The notes under the pieces: model-generated | Told to the model about the DNA's origin: nothing | Seen by the model: the letters and a program-made list of their open reading frames with translations, nothing else | The model's database searches: none | Shown: in pieces, positions 47,001 through 56,820 of the stretch | Position numbering within the stretch: position 1 is the stretch's first letter | How the letters are laid out: each line of letters opens with the position of its first letter | Program-made: the position numbers and the translations under genes | NCBI RefSeq assembly: GCF_034702125.1 | Contig: NC_085873.1 | Span: forward strand, 54,512,563-54,576,562 | Reading direction: 5' to 3' | DNA length: 64,000 nucleotides | Source: Engraulis encrasicolus | Taxonomy: Eukaryota > Chordata > Actinopteri > Clupeiformes > Engraulidae

Positions 47001-50000
47001 GCAAAATGTATAACTCTGTCTGGCTTGAAGAAAGAGAAGTCCATCTGCACAGATTCCTCTGGCGTGACTCAGAAGACGCAGAGATCGAAGAATTCGCAAT
47101 AACACGAGTCAACATTGGAGACAAGCCCGCTGGGTGCATAGCCCAAGTTGCCATGCGAGAGACTGCCAGTCTGCCAGCATTCAAACACTTCAAAGAAGAG
47201 AGACGCATCATCGAAGAGGATGCCTATGTTGACGACATATTAACCTCTCACAACAACCTCGACTGCCTGAAAAGCCTCACAGCCAACATTGAGCAGATCC
47301 TGCAAGCAGGAGGATTCTCCATGAAGCCCTGGATCTACTCGGATCAAAGTGGGAGGAACGAGTCGAGAGGTGAGAAGATGAAGTCAAACACCACCGTGGT
47401 TCTGCCAAACCAACTCACCGAGGAAGACAACAAAGCCCTGGGCCTCGGTTACACCATTGAAGATGACAAGCTGCATGTCATGGTTGCGGTGAACTTCTCC
47501 AAGAAAAAGAAAAAGATGCGCCTTGGCCAGGACCTGAAGAAAAACCAGGTGAGGGAGAACACTCCAGATCCACTCACCAGAAGAGAACTGCTAAGCCAAG
47601 TCTCAGGCCTCTACGACCCCCTCGGCCTTGTGGCTCCAGCAAAACAAAAGGGAGCCATCTTGATCCGCCGAGCCTTCCAAGAGGCAAAGGTCATGTACGA
47701 TGCAAAAGACACCTGGGATGCTGCCTTGTCCACTGAGCTCAGAGATGACGCCATAAAGCTCCTTGAAGAGTATGCTGAGCTGAACCAAGTCAGATTCCCC
47801 AGAGCTCTCACACCACCAGGCCCAGCCGAGGAACCATGCGCCGTCACCTTCTCTGATGGCAGCGAACATGCATATGGTGCTGTGCTGTACCTGCGATGGA
47901 GCTGCTACCATGGTGCCATCGTGAGGCTGGTGGAAGCCAAGGCCAAGCTGACCCCTCTTGACCAGAAGGGTGACCCGGTGAAGGCGGAGATGTGTGGAGC
48001 TGTCTTTGCTGCACGGCTGAAAACCTACTTCCAAAAACACTGCCGAATGAAGGTCAAGAAGTGGTTTCACCTGGTCGACAGTCAGACCATCCTTGGCGCC
48101 ATACAGCGAGAGAGTTATGGGTACCACACCTTCTACGCGAACAGAGTGGGTGAGATCCAGAGCAGCACTGACATCGGAGATTGGTGGTGGATTCCAGGTG
48201 CTCTGAACGTAGCAGACATCATCACCCGAGGGGCCAGTCCCGATGACCTGACTGAGGATTCGGAGTGGCAGTCCGGCCCGCAGTTCCTGCAGCGTCCAGA
48301 GGTTGAGTGGCCAATGAAGTCAGCGAAAGATGTTGCTGTACAGGCAAGAGAGAGCATCACCAAAATGCAGAAGAAAACCTTCTCCGCAATACTTACCAGA
48401 GGTCAGCTGAGGGCACAACGCGCAGTTGCAGTCCAGGATGGCGACACACAGTCCAAGTCCAGAAAACCACCGACAGTAGCAGCAGTCCAAAGACTTGTGG
48501 ATGAAAAACGCTTCAGCAGTCTCAGACGGCTGGTTGGAACGATTGCATGGACTTGGAGAGCTGCCAAAACATTCCTGAATGCCAAGGAAGAAAAGTGGGA
48601 GGCGGCACCATCATGCGGCACCATCACCGTCGGCGAGAGGGAAACCGCGTTCCTAAGCATCTGCCTGGCTGCGCAAGAAGGTGTCAACTTTCCAGCCACG
48701 ACCACTGACAGACTTGTGGTATATAGAGACCACACAACTGGCATCCTCATGTGTGGCGGGAGGATACAGGCCTTCAAAGAAGACCATAAAGCTGTTCCTC
48801 TGCTACCGTACCAAGCCTGGGTCTCCACTCTTCTAGCCCGCGAAGCACACAGTGAGGGGCATGATGGAGTGGCAGGAACTCTGCTACGAATGAGGAAGAG
48901 AGCCTGGGTGATTAGAGGAAGACTTCTGGCCCAAAAAGCTGTCGATGACTGCATGGTCTGCAGGAAAGAAAGAGCGAAGACCTGTCAACAAATCATGGGT
49001 GACTTACCTGAAGAACGTGTGAATCCAGCTCCTCCTTTCCAATTCACATCCATCGACCTGTTCGGCCCGTATCAAGTAAAGGATGATGTCAAAAGAAGAG
49101 CGAACATGAAGGTCTGGGGAGTTCTTTTTTGCTGCATGTCCAGCAGAGCAGTCCACCTAGAACTCTCAAACACACTGTCAACAGAGAGCTTCCTGTTTGC
49201 ATATCAAAGATTCACCTCCATCCGTGGCCATCCACAGAAAATCTGGTCCGATCCTGGGACGAACTTTGTAGGGGCGAAACCGGTCCTACAAGACATGTAC
49301 ACTTACCTGAACCAACAAAATCCGGAAGCCTTGGAGGAGTATGCTGCCAAAAATGGAACCTGCTGGATGTGGAAAATCCTGCCAGCTGATTCACCCCACC
49401 GAAATGGCGCTGCTGAAGCTGCAGTCAAGGTCGTCAAAAGAGCTCTTCAAAGTCTTGGCGGAGGAAGTGGCCTTACCTTCAGTGAGTTCTTGACTGTGCT
49501 GAAGTTGGCTGCCAACCTTGCCAACGAAAGGCCCGTTGACGCCAGAGTACAGAGTCGTGAGGACAGCATCAGCTACATCACCCCAAACTCACTGCTGCTT
49601 GGCCGAGCCACACAGACTGGAGACTTCAAAGCAGTCGATTACACCACCTACCCCTTCAAAAGGCTTCAAGAGATGCAGACTCAGGTCAGCCACTTCTGGA
49701 GATCGTGGAGTCAACTTGCCGGCCCAAACTTGTTCATCCGCAGTAAGTGGCATACTGCAAAAAGAAATGTTGCTGTCGGAGATGTGGTGTGGCTCTGCGA
49801 CCAGAATGCGCTACGGGGGCAGTACAAGCTGGCAAGAGTTACCAACGTGAATGCAGACCCCAAGGGCATTGTCCGGGACGCTTATGTGAAAGTCCCAGCA
49901 AGCGGATGTGCCCAAGACAAAGCAAGACCCAAGGCAAGGCAAACCAAGAAGTCCTGGGACGCGCAGGGCACCACACTACACCGGGATGTGCGGCGCCTTG

Positions 50001-50050
50001 TTGTCCTCCTCCCTGTGGAAGAACAGAACACCACAACTCAGCTCACCTGA
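44054..50050 (+). CDS. BEL/Pao gag-pol polyprotein
   Basis: About 1,998 codons without a stop. I prefer the ATG at 44054 (MSLEDLKTERTTAK); an upstream ATG at 43991 adds 21 Lys-rich residues encoded by the leader repeat. Domains in order: gag with RSYYRWKREWEAL (DUF1759-type), Cys/His knuckles CVVCGDPKH and CRRCLEVHTGESC (about 45340-45500), aspartic protease at about 45815-45860 (TLIDLASDTNYI), RT with ALGDIRKMYNSV and the YVDD box at 47225-47236, Pao-type A17 region with QVSGLYDPLGLVAP, RNase H (TFSDGSEHAYGA, LVDSQT), integrase H2C2 finger (about 48843-48965), and integrase core with SIDLFGPY, WSDPGTNFVGA and a Glu in GAAEAAVK, then a DUF5641-like C-terminus. The protease has DLA where D-S/T-G is usual. 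One frame for gag and pol is normal for BEL/Pao. Confidence 0.94.
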   Translation: MSLEDLKTERTTAKRLFTRLVNHITRTYPDMAVEELKVHFNKLTAECSRVLEANDDVGAAYMAEEDAATVEDLSADTKGDLEKTEEDCKRRTKEAKTLIQQALWGHGEVELALALHNAEAEYKNVSSAQLDVTLEGYEFMLTHFETLVLKAREAHSVWNRWAPAREKKETDQRLMELEVFLPQLVSRKAAFIKAAKIKTDDEPTAHRATPVPAIKLKALALPKFTGNQRSYYRWKREWEALQKQGEPTGSREVKKFQLLDSIDERVAGTLHLPTYSSPEEIFRVLDNRYGNQANIALEIVESLQATPAVRAGQPRKVIDLIQTIEKALCDLNDLDNAEAIKNPIVTKSIEGKLPETLKKDWLTHAAVQANAVDQHNRFDKLLAYLKTQEAIYEQLDQLRDGAEPAQTKFQKQARTKTSISPAATNNDSAGCVVCGDPKHRRKLYFCRKFRANLKPAEKRDAVQQIGACRRCLEVHTGESCKKSTYLCRIPECKNQHHYLLCPVARPQPQTTTSPVRATAKKLTDTQEQFLSKLSPELAKQCQDAFCNTASRAFISSADERSLLDEHSIKEYPVILMLLNVTANDGQSIGTLIDLASDTNYITHRAASKLNLRSEDVTLVVHGVGGMKVSVATKRYLLKVRVSTARGTVTAHQLVCYGLEKIAEVHKHVSAEKLQKIFPDVALQDLVRPKEIQLLISHKEGKLVPQKIRSAGDLVLWDGPLGKTVGGTNPDLFEEITLSAHTSKTHFARSMRTAAVRYTEHSSKAPVFCQPHTHPSSQSNTATSSRDFLKWWKWESIGAACQPRCGGCRCGNCQPGGKEMTLAEEREMEQVREGLTYVAEDHHSPAPHWHAKYPWKVDPASLPNNKRAVEATFHRTERQLSREPEWKTAYASQVHEMVSRRAAVKLSKDVLRNWTGPVWYISHLIAPNPHSVTTPVRLVWNSSQNYRGLSLNDLLIKGPDVLNPIRGVLLRFRAGVFAALGDIRKMYNSVWLEEREVHLHRFLWRDSEDAEIEEFAITRVNIGDKPAGCIAQVAMRETASLPAFKHFKEERRIIEEDAYVDDILTSHNNLDCLKSLTANIEQILQAGGFSMKPWIYSDQSGRNESRGEKMKSNTTVVLPNQLTEEDNKALGLGYTIEDDKLHVMVAVNFSKKKKKMRLGQDLKKNQVRENTPDPLTRRELLSQVSGLYDPLGLVAPAKQKGAILIRRAFQEAKVMYDAKDTWDAALSTELRDDAIKLLEEYAELNQVRFPRALTPPGPAEEPCAVTFSDGSEHAYGAVLYLRWSCYHGAIVRLVEAKAKLTPLDQKGDPVKAEMCGAVFAARLKTYFQKHCRMKVKKWFHLVDSQTILGAIQRESYGYHTFYANRVGEIQSSTDIGDWWWIPGALNVADIITRGASPDDLTEDSEWQSGPQFLQRPEVEWPMKSAKDVAVQARESITKMQKKTFSAILTRGQLRAQRAVAVQDGDTQSKSRKPPTVAAVQRLVDEKRFSSLRRLVGTIAWTWRAAKTFLNAKEEKWEAAPSCGTITVGERETAFLSICLAAQEGVNFPATTTDRLVVYRDHTTGILMCGGRIQAFKEDHKAVPLLPYQAWVSTLLAREAHSEGHDGVAGTLLRMRKRAWVIRGRLLAQKAVDDCMVCRKERAKTCQQIMGDLPEERVNPAPPFQFTSIDLFGPYQVKDDVKRRANMKVWGVLFCCMSSRAVHLELSNTLSTESFLFAYQRFTSIRGHPQKIWSDPGTNFVGAKPVLQDMYTYLNQQNPEALEEYAAKNGTCWMWKILPADSPHRNGAAEAAVKVVKRALQSLGGGSGLTFSEFLTVLKLAANLANERPVDARVQSREDSISYITPNSLLLGRATQTGDFKAVDYTTYPFKRLQEMQTQVSHFWRSWSQLAGPNLFIRSKWHTAKRNVAVGDVVWLCDQNALRGQYKLARVTNVNADPKGIVRDAYVKVPASGCAQDKARPKARQTKKSWDAQGTTLHRDVRRLVVLLPVEEQNTTTQLT

Positions 50051-50097
50051 TGAGGGCGATCTTTCCGTGATGTCTCACAGCAAGACCGAGTGGGAGG

Positions 50098-51187
50098 TGT
50101 TGCGTCAGGCGGAGCCTGGGCACGGGCCCGCTTGATTGACAGCCGTCTGCACCGCTCCTTACTGCGCTGAGTTGCGTGGTGCCATGCTCCAGGTGTAGGT
50201 AATTTCTGATTGCCCCTAATTGGCATGGGTCTCAAACAAAAGACATGGCGTGTTGCTGTTCATTCACTTCACGAGAGAGCAGCAACACGGCCGGTCGACA
50301 AAAGTTTTAATGCCAAACATTTGTAATATTAACAAAATCCTAACAGCTTGGGGAAAAAAGGACTCCAGAAGGCTACCGGTAAGCCCAGAGACTTTCTTTG
50401 ATGTAAAAGTGCATGGCTACGCTCTTAACAGAGCATGGAAGTGTTTGTCAGCATCTTGGATTGAATGTTTGAATTACGAATATCGGCCAGATGGTTATTA
50501 ATTGTGTTCATCGGCCAAATGTATTGTTTGTTTAATGTCGCGGACATGTGTAACTGGTTTGGTTGCGTTATTTTTCATTTAATTCACTTCATTTGTTAAA
50601 ATTTTAAATGTAAAGCTAAAGCGGTCATGAAATGGCCTATGTTAGAGTTTTTCTTTAAGTAACTGATCATTTGTCAGTGTTCCTTTGTTTATTTAATAAT
50701 GTGTCAAAGCGGTTTAATGCTTGATTGGTGGCATTTTGACCGTGTTCAAACCGTGATAAATAGCCCAGTTTATACTGACCTTATGCAATTGCTAAAAAAC
50801 TATACTTACCGTTTGTTGTCTATTTTCGTGGGCGAAGATGCTTACCTTTGTTGCCTATCGTGTAGGCTATATACTTACCTGGTACCTAGGCCTATTTAAC
50901 CTGGGCTCGGTAGAAATGTGATGTGTTTGTGCGTAAATAATGACGAATGCACGTTATTTAATCCATTTTATTTCTGCTTCATGTGTTTAAGGTTTTTCAC
51001 CTGTACCTGTACCTGTACCTGTAAATCCAATCTTCACTGCAAACCCTGTTGAAACCTGATCCATTGAAACTCACTTCAAAGAAAAATCCACCGAAAATCA
51101 ATAAAACAAAACCAACGAGTGGAATCTTGTGTCCGATTCAGTCCTTCCTATTTCAAGTGTGGGAAACCCAATGCTGGGAACTTGACA
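50098..51187 (+). repeat. 3' LTR of the BEL/Pao element
   Basis: Same borders as the 5' LTR. Differences cluster between about 50320 and 50830, including two single-base indels and a two-base indel. Confidence 0.95.
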
Positions 51188-52063
51188 ATGACTATGCTAG
51201 CATCTGATAGCACTTTTCAATCTCAAGAAAAGCGCACACATTACAAGCTAGCTCTAGGCTATGTGGAATTTGGGAGTTGTAATTCTGATAATTTACAGCT
51301 TGATTCTGTATGTCATTGGGTTCACTTTCCTGTTGACACGAAGTCCTTGTTGTGTTTCCGTGGTCACTCACTACATAATGTTAGTTGCTAGTTTGCTTTT
51401 GGAAAGCCGCGTTTGTTTGAGGTTGGCTCGGTTTTTTTTTTGTTCAGCATTGAGTGAGTTGGTTGTGCGTCTGTGCTTGTTGTTGCCAACTGTAAATTGG
51501 AGACGTTTTTGTTGCAGCAACGCGTGTGTATGACAGAAACTTTGGCTACTAGGTGGTTGAATCGGAGCATCAGTTTTCTCCGGTGTCGTGCTCGCTCTGG
51601 ATTGTTGAACCTGACGTTGTTGCCGAATGAGTTCACTGCGCGCAGGCCAGCACATAGGCAGTGTTACCAGTGACAGATGATTTCCACTCCAAACATGTTC
51701 AAACTCCGCTTGGAGACATTACATCTAAACCAAGCCAGTCTAAACTATCTTCTACTTAGGCCTATTTCTATGGCCACAAATCTTCATGAAAACCCTGTCC
51801 AACATCCACCTTTACTCACAGATGTTCATCCAAAACAGCTCAATCATGGAAACACCTAGGCTACTGAGACGGGTGCTTTTTGATGTGATCTTCCCGCAAA
51901 CGTGGTCACTTGATTCATATGAGCTCTAGCAGGCAGTTTGCAAATAGCATATTGTTGTTGTTGTTTTGCACATCACGTCACATTAAAGCTCTGTTGTTGT
52001 ATTACATTTTGTACAGTAGCCTATATTACCACTCCCAGGAAAAAGGTATCTCGCCCTTTTTTT

Positions 52064-52095
<32 letters not shown>

Positions 52096-52165
52096 GTCAT
52101 CATTTGGTCCGCAAAAAGTCCGACCCCCCCGAAGCCCGGTGGATAATTCGAACACTGGTGTGGAC

Positions 52166-52297
52166 TATTTCACACAGTGTTTACAGCAAGATGATGTAAC
52201 TTATTGGTTGGATGAGACCTTTTATGTACCTGCTTGTGGTGTGTGTGTGTTTTTTTTGTTTTGTTTTGTTTTGGTTTTTTTTTTTGCTCTGTAGTTT
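52166..52297 (+). pseudogene. L1/Tx1 ORF2, C-terminal tail
   Basis: Joins 41590 in frame after removal of the hAT element: YFTQCLQQDDVTYWLDETFY, then a TG-rich stretch and a stop. The LINE 3' UTR follows, with AATAAA at 52452-52457 and an A-rich end at 52471-52478. Confidence 0.8.
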
Positions 52298-52568
52298 TGT
52301 TTCCTTTACTATTGTTATTATTGTGTTTTTGTTGTTAGTTTGTGTGTTGTGTCATTTTTCACATGGGAATTTCACAATGTGGGTATGTGGCAATTTCTGT
52401 ATGTTTAAAGATCTACAGGAGCACTCTTGTGAATGATGAGAAAATTCTTTCAATAAAAAATTAAAGTTGCAAAAAAAAGAAAACCTTCATGTAAAGATCA
52501 AATTTGGCAATAGGCAGCCCAGTTTGCAGTTGCAGTACCTTTTTTGACCATTTCCTGCACAGTGTCCC

Positions 52569-53326
52569 TTAAATACCCATGATTGAAAATATGGCCCAGT
52601 GTATGGCCGCCTTTAGTTGCAGAGCAACATGGGGGTGAAGCTGTTGGTGGACTCTGGTTTCCTCAGCTCACTCTCACACTTAGAGTGCATCTTAATATGG
52701 GACCTTGCCTCCTCCACTTGCCTCCTCCACTTGCCTCCTCCACTTGCCTCCTCCACTCGCTTCTCGTCATGATGACATCACTGACAACAGCATTATATTT
52801 CAATATCTTGCAAAAGCTCAATTGTAGAGTCTTTTTCTCATGTGCAATTGTTATGGTGAATGAAAAACAGTCCCTCAAAAGTTGTTGTGGCTAGGCTGAC
52901 AGTTGGGAAACTTTATTGTTTTCTCCACGGAGGATGGGCCAGGAGGCGGGACGAGGAGACAAGCACAAGTGGAGGAGGCAAGGTCTCATATTAAAACGCA
53001 CTCCATGTGTCTGGGTAGGACTGTGCTTCAAAAGAAAAAGATCATTTCTTGTTGTTCTCACTATGTTTATTCAAGTTCTCTCTCACACTCCTTCACTTTC
53101 ATTAACTTCAGCTAATTAAGCGTGTCCTCGTGGCCAGTCTGGTGTCTGTCTGCACTTTTGACGTCTTGGCAAGAAAACAACACTTTTAGTAGTCACATAT
53201 TCTGGACAGTTCATTTAGTGGTGACATATTCTGGAGAAATCTAAATGAAGATTAGGAAGATGGAAGGGCTAAAAACCTGATTCCTACACAAAGTCACTCT
53301 GACGTCCTCCAAATGGCTTTTCAGGC
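52569..53326. other. Non-coding, with a foldback repeat at about 52675-53008
   Basis: Arms containing GACCTTGCCTCCTCCACTT (from about 52698) and the inverse AAGTGGAGGAGGCAAGGTC (from about 52968) flank a unique loop. A 13-bp CTTGCCTCCTCCA repeat (about 4.5 copies) extends the left arm. No gene seen. Confidence 0.65.
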
Positions 53327-53657
53327 CAGGGTTTCCCAAACTGTGGTGCATGCAGGGGGTGCCCGAGCTGAATAGAGCAAGGGTGGATATGTGTGTTTTT
53401 TATCCAGCTTTAATGAACGTCAGGTATTTTTAATTGATGAATTGTATCCTGGAAGGATCCATCTGAAGTGTAATGTTTATCTCATAGACTTGTCATGCAA
53501 TAACTTCCATTGTAATTATGGCAGAAAAAAAGCATCAGATCGATTGGAAATCAGGATTACCCAAAATGTGCGATGGTGCAACATTCGCTTAGGGGGTGCA
53601 CAAACCACATTGAAATGTGAAAGAGGGTGCGCGGGGGCAAAAGTTTGGGAACCACTG
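53327..53657. mobile_element. hAT-type MITE (TSD TTTCAGGC/CTTCAGGC)
   Basis: Ends CAGGGTTTCCCAAACT and the complement CAGTGGTTCCCAAACT, flanked by 8-bp duplications that differ at one base (53319-53326 and 53658-53665). Related at its ends to 19733-20092. Confidence 0.88.
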
Positions 53658-53837
53658 CTTCAGGCTATTCATATCCCAACGAGAGCAGAACAATCACCAT
53701 CTCATCAAATATGTATATTTCCGTGGCAACAGTGCTCTATGTTCGGGCCAGCTTTCCCCCTGGACTACTACTCAGCTTGTGTTGCAATTTTAAAGCAGCG
53801 TCCACACATTTCTATTTCATCTCACACATTTAGCAGA

Positions 53838-53985
53838 TGATCCACACCAGACAGGTTCTGGTACTGAGCAACATGATCCACACCAGACAGGTTCTGGTAC
53901 TGAACAACATGATCCACACCAGACAGGTTCTGGTACTGAACAACATGATCCACACCAGACAGGTTCTGGTACTGAACAACATGTC
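53838..53985 (+). repeat. 36-bp tandem repeat, four units
   Basis: The unit contains ATGATCCACACCAGACAGGT and TCTGGTACTGAACAAC. Units 2-4 are almost identical; the period of 36 keeps a frame open, giving a spurious peptide. Confidence 0.95.
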
Positions 53986-54382
53986 CATGGCAAACAGCCA
54001 TATCTATCTCTCTAAGGCTTTTACTGCTGAGGTGTCAGAGCACTGAAGTTTAACTCCATTAATTAAATGGTGTATTCTATATCTTTAGAGCGGATTGTAT
54101 CAATACATACTGTACACAGTGATAACATTTGCATTTGCAATCGCATGTCTTCTGTACAGTATAATCACATACATCACATGAACTCTCCAAAGGCATGACA
54201 TTTCTATTTATATATGGATTTTATAGTGGTCTACATAACTATTTATATATGGATTTTATAGTTGTGAGAACATTTTCCCATGACCATTTTCATGGGACCC
54301 CAATCCTGGAGAGTGCTGTAACTTACAGCTAGACTTGGAGCTGTGCCTTACCTTGCATGTGAACAGTGGCATGTGGCACTCT

Positions 54383-55978
54383 CATACCTGCAAACTTGTC
54401 ACCTTTCGGCGAAATTCGCCGTTTTGATCTCAAAATAGGTCACTTGCGTGAATCGTGTAGATCCGAGGAGTTTTTTTTGGGGGGGGGGTAGGCAGACATA
54501 GAAAGACTATAGACAGATAGACTGTTTAGAATCTGCTAGTCGTAGTTCTACAGACATTATGGTTGAGCGACATTCTATTGATCTTTTACTGGCTGTCCTT
54601 CCCATTGGCCGGTAACGTTTGTCGGGGGAAACATTGACCAATCAGAGCGCTAATTCAGACGGCTCAACTGGCGGCAAAACTTTCCAAGGCACCGCTCCAG
54701 TCGGAGCGAACAGCTGATGAAACGGTGGTCGCGAAACACATATCCCCCCTGTCATATCGTCTACCTTGGTACTGTCGCTTTACTTTTACAAATGACCGCT
54801 GTCCAAATCACCGTTTCAAAGGACCAAGGTAAATGGGATCTGAGCAGGGTTTGGGAATTGTTATTTGTCTCATTAGCCAAGCTTGAAAAATAAATAGCCC
54901 AACGGCAGCAGTTCTGCGGTCCTAACATGGATGTTTCGCTTTATTTGAATTGAGGGCAATATCTCCATGCTTGTTTTGATCATTTTGACCAAAACGGTAT
55001 TGAATACTTCAGAGTGAGAAAATGTCTTAGAATGACGGTAGGCAGGGCCAGACTGCGCTATAAATTGGCAGGTTAGAAGAGATCTAGTTCTAAATTCGGT
55101 TCCCTACAGTAGCCTATGTCAGATCATTTAACCGGGAATAGCGAGAGCCCACGTACACACTCGATGAAACTTCAAACGTCAGAGGAATGCATAGCAATAG
55201 CTGTTTTGTCATGCCCCCTCCCCTCAATAGCTATTATATGAATCATTTTGCAACGTGTGCAATCATGATTTTAATGTTAGCCACAAAGGACATAGCCTAG
55301 GCATTATTAATCTAAATAGCCTAGTAACCTAGATGGCATCTGTTATCTTTTTCTACAATCTATATAAATAAATAAATAAATCTTCAAATAGTACAACACC
55401 ATTTTATTGGGGAAATGCATTCGACTAACCTATCATTCATTCATAAATTCACTAAAATGCGTTGGTACTATTTTATAAAGGCCTAGGTAGTTATATTATA
55501 GGCTACATTTCCCTATTATTTACCCTCTCTAGCCAAAAACAACAAATGCTTTAATTTCATAGTCAATTGCAGTGGGGCTCAAAGTTAACACAACCCCAAG
55601 TGACCATGTGCTCCCTCCTTTTGGCTGGTAAATAGGACAACTTCAATTTTGACAGGTGGTGAGTGCAGAGGCGCTTCTTGTCACTAGGTCAGATAGGCCG
55701 CCGCTTGGGGCCCCCAAACTAGATGGTGAATAACAGCTAAGACTTCAACAGTAGTTGTTGAATTTTCGCTTGGGGTCCCAGCTTAACCTAGAATTGCCTC
55801 TGGGTGAGTGTATGTTTGGCTTGTAAGACATAGATTGGCTGGTGAGGAATAAAATAATTTCAGAAGTCTGTTTTCTAATTGTTTAGTAAATACTTTTCCC
55901 CTTTTTGAGGGGGGGGGGGGGGGTGTTCGCCGCGATTAGTTTGTCACCTTTTTCAACCCTCCTGAGTTTGCAGGTATG
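54383..55978. mobile_element. Non-autonomous hAT-type element, 1.6 kb (TSD GGCACTCT)
   Basis: Termini CATACCTGCAAACT and its complement, flanked by GGCACTCT at 54375-54382 and 55979-55986. Subterminal GTCACCTTTCGGCGAA and TTCGCCGCGATTAG are paired. The interior has no recognisable transposase. It contains G tracts at about 54480 and 55909, and a smaller hAT MITE. Confidence 0.92.
55666..55802. mobile_element. Short hAT-type MITE nested in 54383-55978 (TSD GGTGAGTG)
   Basis: Ends CAGAGGCG and the complement CAGAGGCA, 137 bp, flanked by GGTGAGTG at 55658-55665 and 55803-55810. Confidence 0.88.
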
Positions 55979-56019
55979 GGCACTCTGTTATCTCTACAGA
56001 GTGGAGCAATATTTGAAAA

Positions 56020-56820
56020 ATGTAATCGCTAACCCTCACCTGCAATAGGGGAATAAATGTAATCACTAACCCATAGTCTGCAATAGGGGAAATTGTAATT
56101 GCTAACCCATATGCTGCCTTTTCTCAATAGGGCAAAATGTAATCGCTAACCCATAGTCTGCAATAGGGGAAATTGTAATCGCTAACCCATAGGCTCCCTT
56201 GTCAGAGTAGGCGAAATGGGAGCTTGCGTAAATTCTACCAGGGAGACGCGAATTTCTCGGCTGTCAAACTTACTAGGCTAACCAACAAATTTCCCTTTTG
56301 ACAGATCATACATGCGTCATCATTGCCCAGGATTGTCAACCAATCACAACGAGAGATTGGGGAATCCCCCATTACGCATTACTCATGCATCGTTCCCTCT
56401 CAGCCAATGGATCGCATTCACGTTTGTTTAAAAAGCTGTCACTCATTCTGTTCTCTGCTTTCCAGTTAAGCCGACTTTGAAGCCACCACCACCCCTCCGT
56501 CCACCGTCACCAGTGGTTCCCGTCTGTTAGGGGGCAGGCTACGCCCGCCTCCATCTCCGCTGGAGGATGTGCTGTCCTACCCCGGAGTTCAACGCGAAGA
56601 CGGGAACCTTCGCCAAACAGATTCATGCATTTTGTATCAAGTGTAATTGTTCGCCAAATGAATTCATGCATTTTTGTATCATGTCTATTGTTCAATAAAT
56701 GTTAATAACGTTCATTTGCCTCTCGAGTCTTCATGGTAGAATAAATGTAATCGCTAACCCAAAGGCTCCCTTGTCAGAGTAGGGGAATACATGTAATCGC
56801 TAATCCATAGGCTGCCTTGT
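56020..56820 (+). repeat. TGTAATCGCTAACCC tandem array interrupted by an insertion
   Basis: Irregular units with AAATGTAATCGCTAACCCAT, AGGCTGCCTT and TCAGAGTAGG at about 56015-56220 resume at 56745-56815. The intervening roughly 500 bp (about 56237-56740) have inverse ends TTCTACCAGGGAGACGCGA and TCGAGTCTTCATGGTAGAA, a TTTAAAAAG box near 56427 and AATAAA near 56694, so it may be a solo LTR or a TIR element. Not resolved. Confidence 0.55.

Larger units (their letters stand above)
42465..51187 (+). mobile_element. BEL/Pao LTR retrotransposon, apparently complete
   Basis: LTRs 42465-43556 and 50098-51187, a leader, one gag-pol frame and a 5-bp target duplication ATGAC (42460-42464 and 51188-51192). 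I count about 16 differences, including indels, between the LTRs (about 1.5%), so insertion is recent. It is the youngest datable layer in the nest. The purine-rich GAGTGGGAGG just before 50098 is a likely polypurine tract. Confidence 0.94.
41591..52157. mobile_element. Non-autonomous hAT element containing the BEL/Pao retrotransposon
   Basis: Ends CAATGTTCGAATTACGGG and the complement CAGTGTTCGAATTATCCA, flanked by the perfect 8-bp duplication GTGTGGAC at 41583-41590 and 52158-52165. Own sequence is 41591-42464 and 51188-52157, about 1.84 kb with no transposase. LINE ORF2 reads through in frame (GFASVD to YFTQCLQQ) when it is removed. A G tract of about 35 bases at 52066-52094 may be mis-sized. 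Confidence 0.92.
16595..52478 (+). mobile_element. L1/Tx1-clade LINE, full length but split by two later insertions
   Basis: Flanked by a 13-bp target duplication GAAAACTTTCATG (16582-16594) and GAAAACCTTCATG (52479-52491). It has a 5' leader, an ORF1 (16748-17692), an ORF2 in three pieces (18799-19585, 38591-41590, 52166-52297), an AATAAA at 52452 and a short A-rich tail. Removing the two insertions and their duplications joins ORF2 in frame at both sites, which shows that one element, not three fragments, is present. Own sequence is about 6.3 kb. Confidence 0.92.
16352..52568. mobile_element. TTAA-type MITE split by the LINE (outermost layer of the nest)
   Basis: The left part 16352-16594 begins TTAA-AGGGACACTGTGTGAG. 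The right part 52492-52568 ends GCACAGTGTCCC-TTAA. Together they rebuild one element of about 320 bp that matches the uninterrupted, oppositely oriented relative at 58845-59204. TTAA duplication with AGGG-type ends recalls Kolobok/T2-type MITEs; piggyBac derivation is an alternative. Confidence 0.88.

Noticed and set aside
44708..49400. Many 60-180-codon frames on the minus strand and in other plus frames
   Set aside because: Shadows of the BEL/Pao gag-pol frame, which carries all the recognisable motifs.
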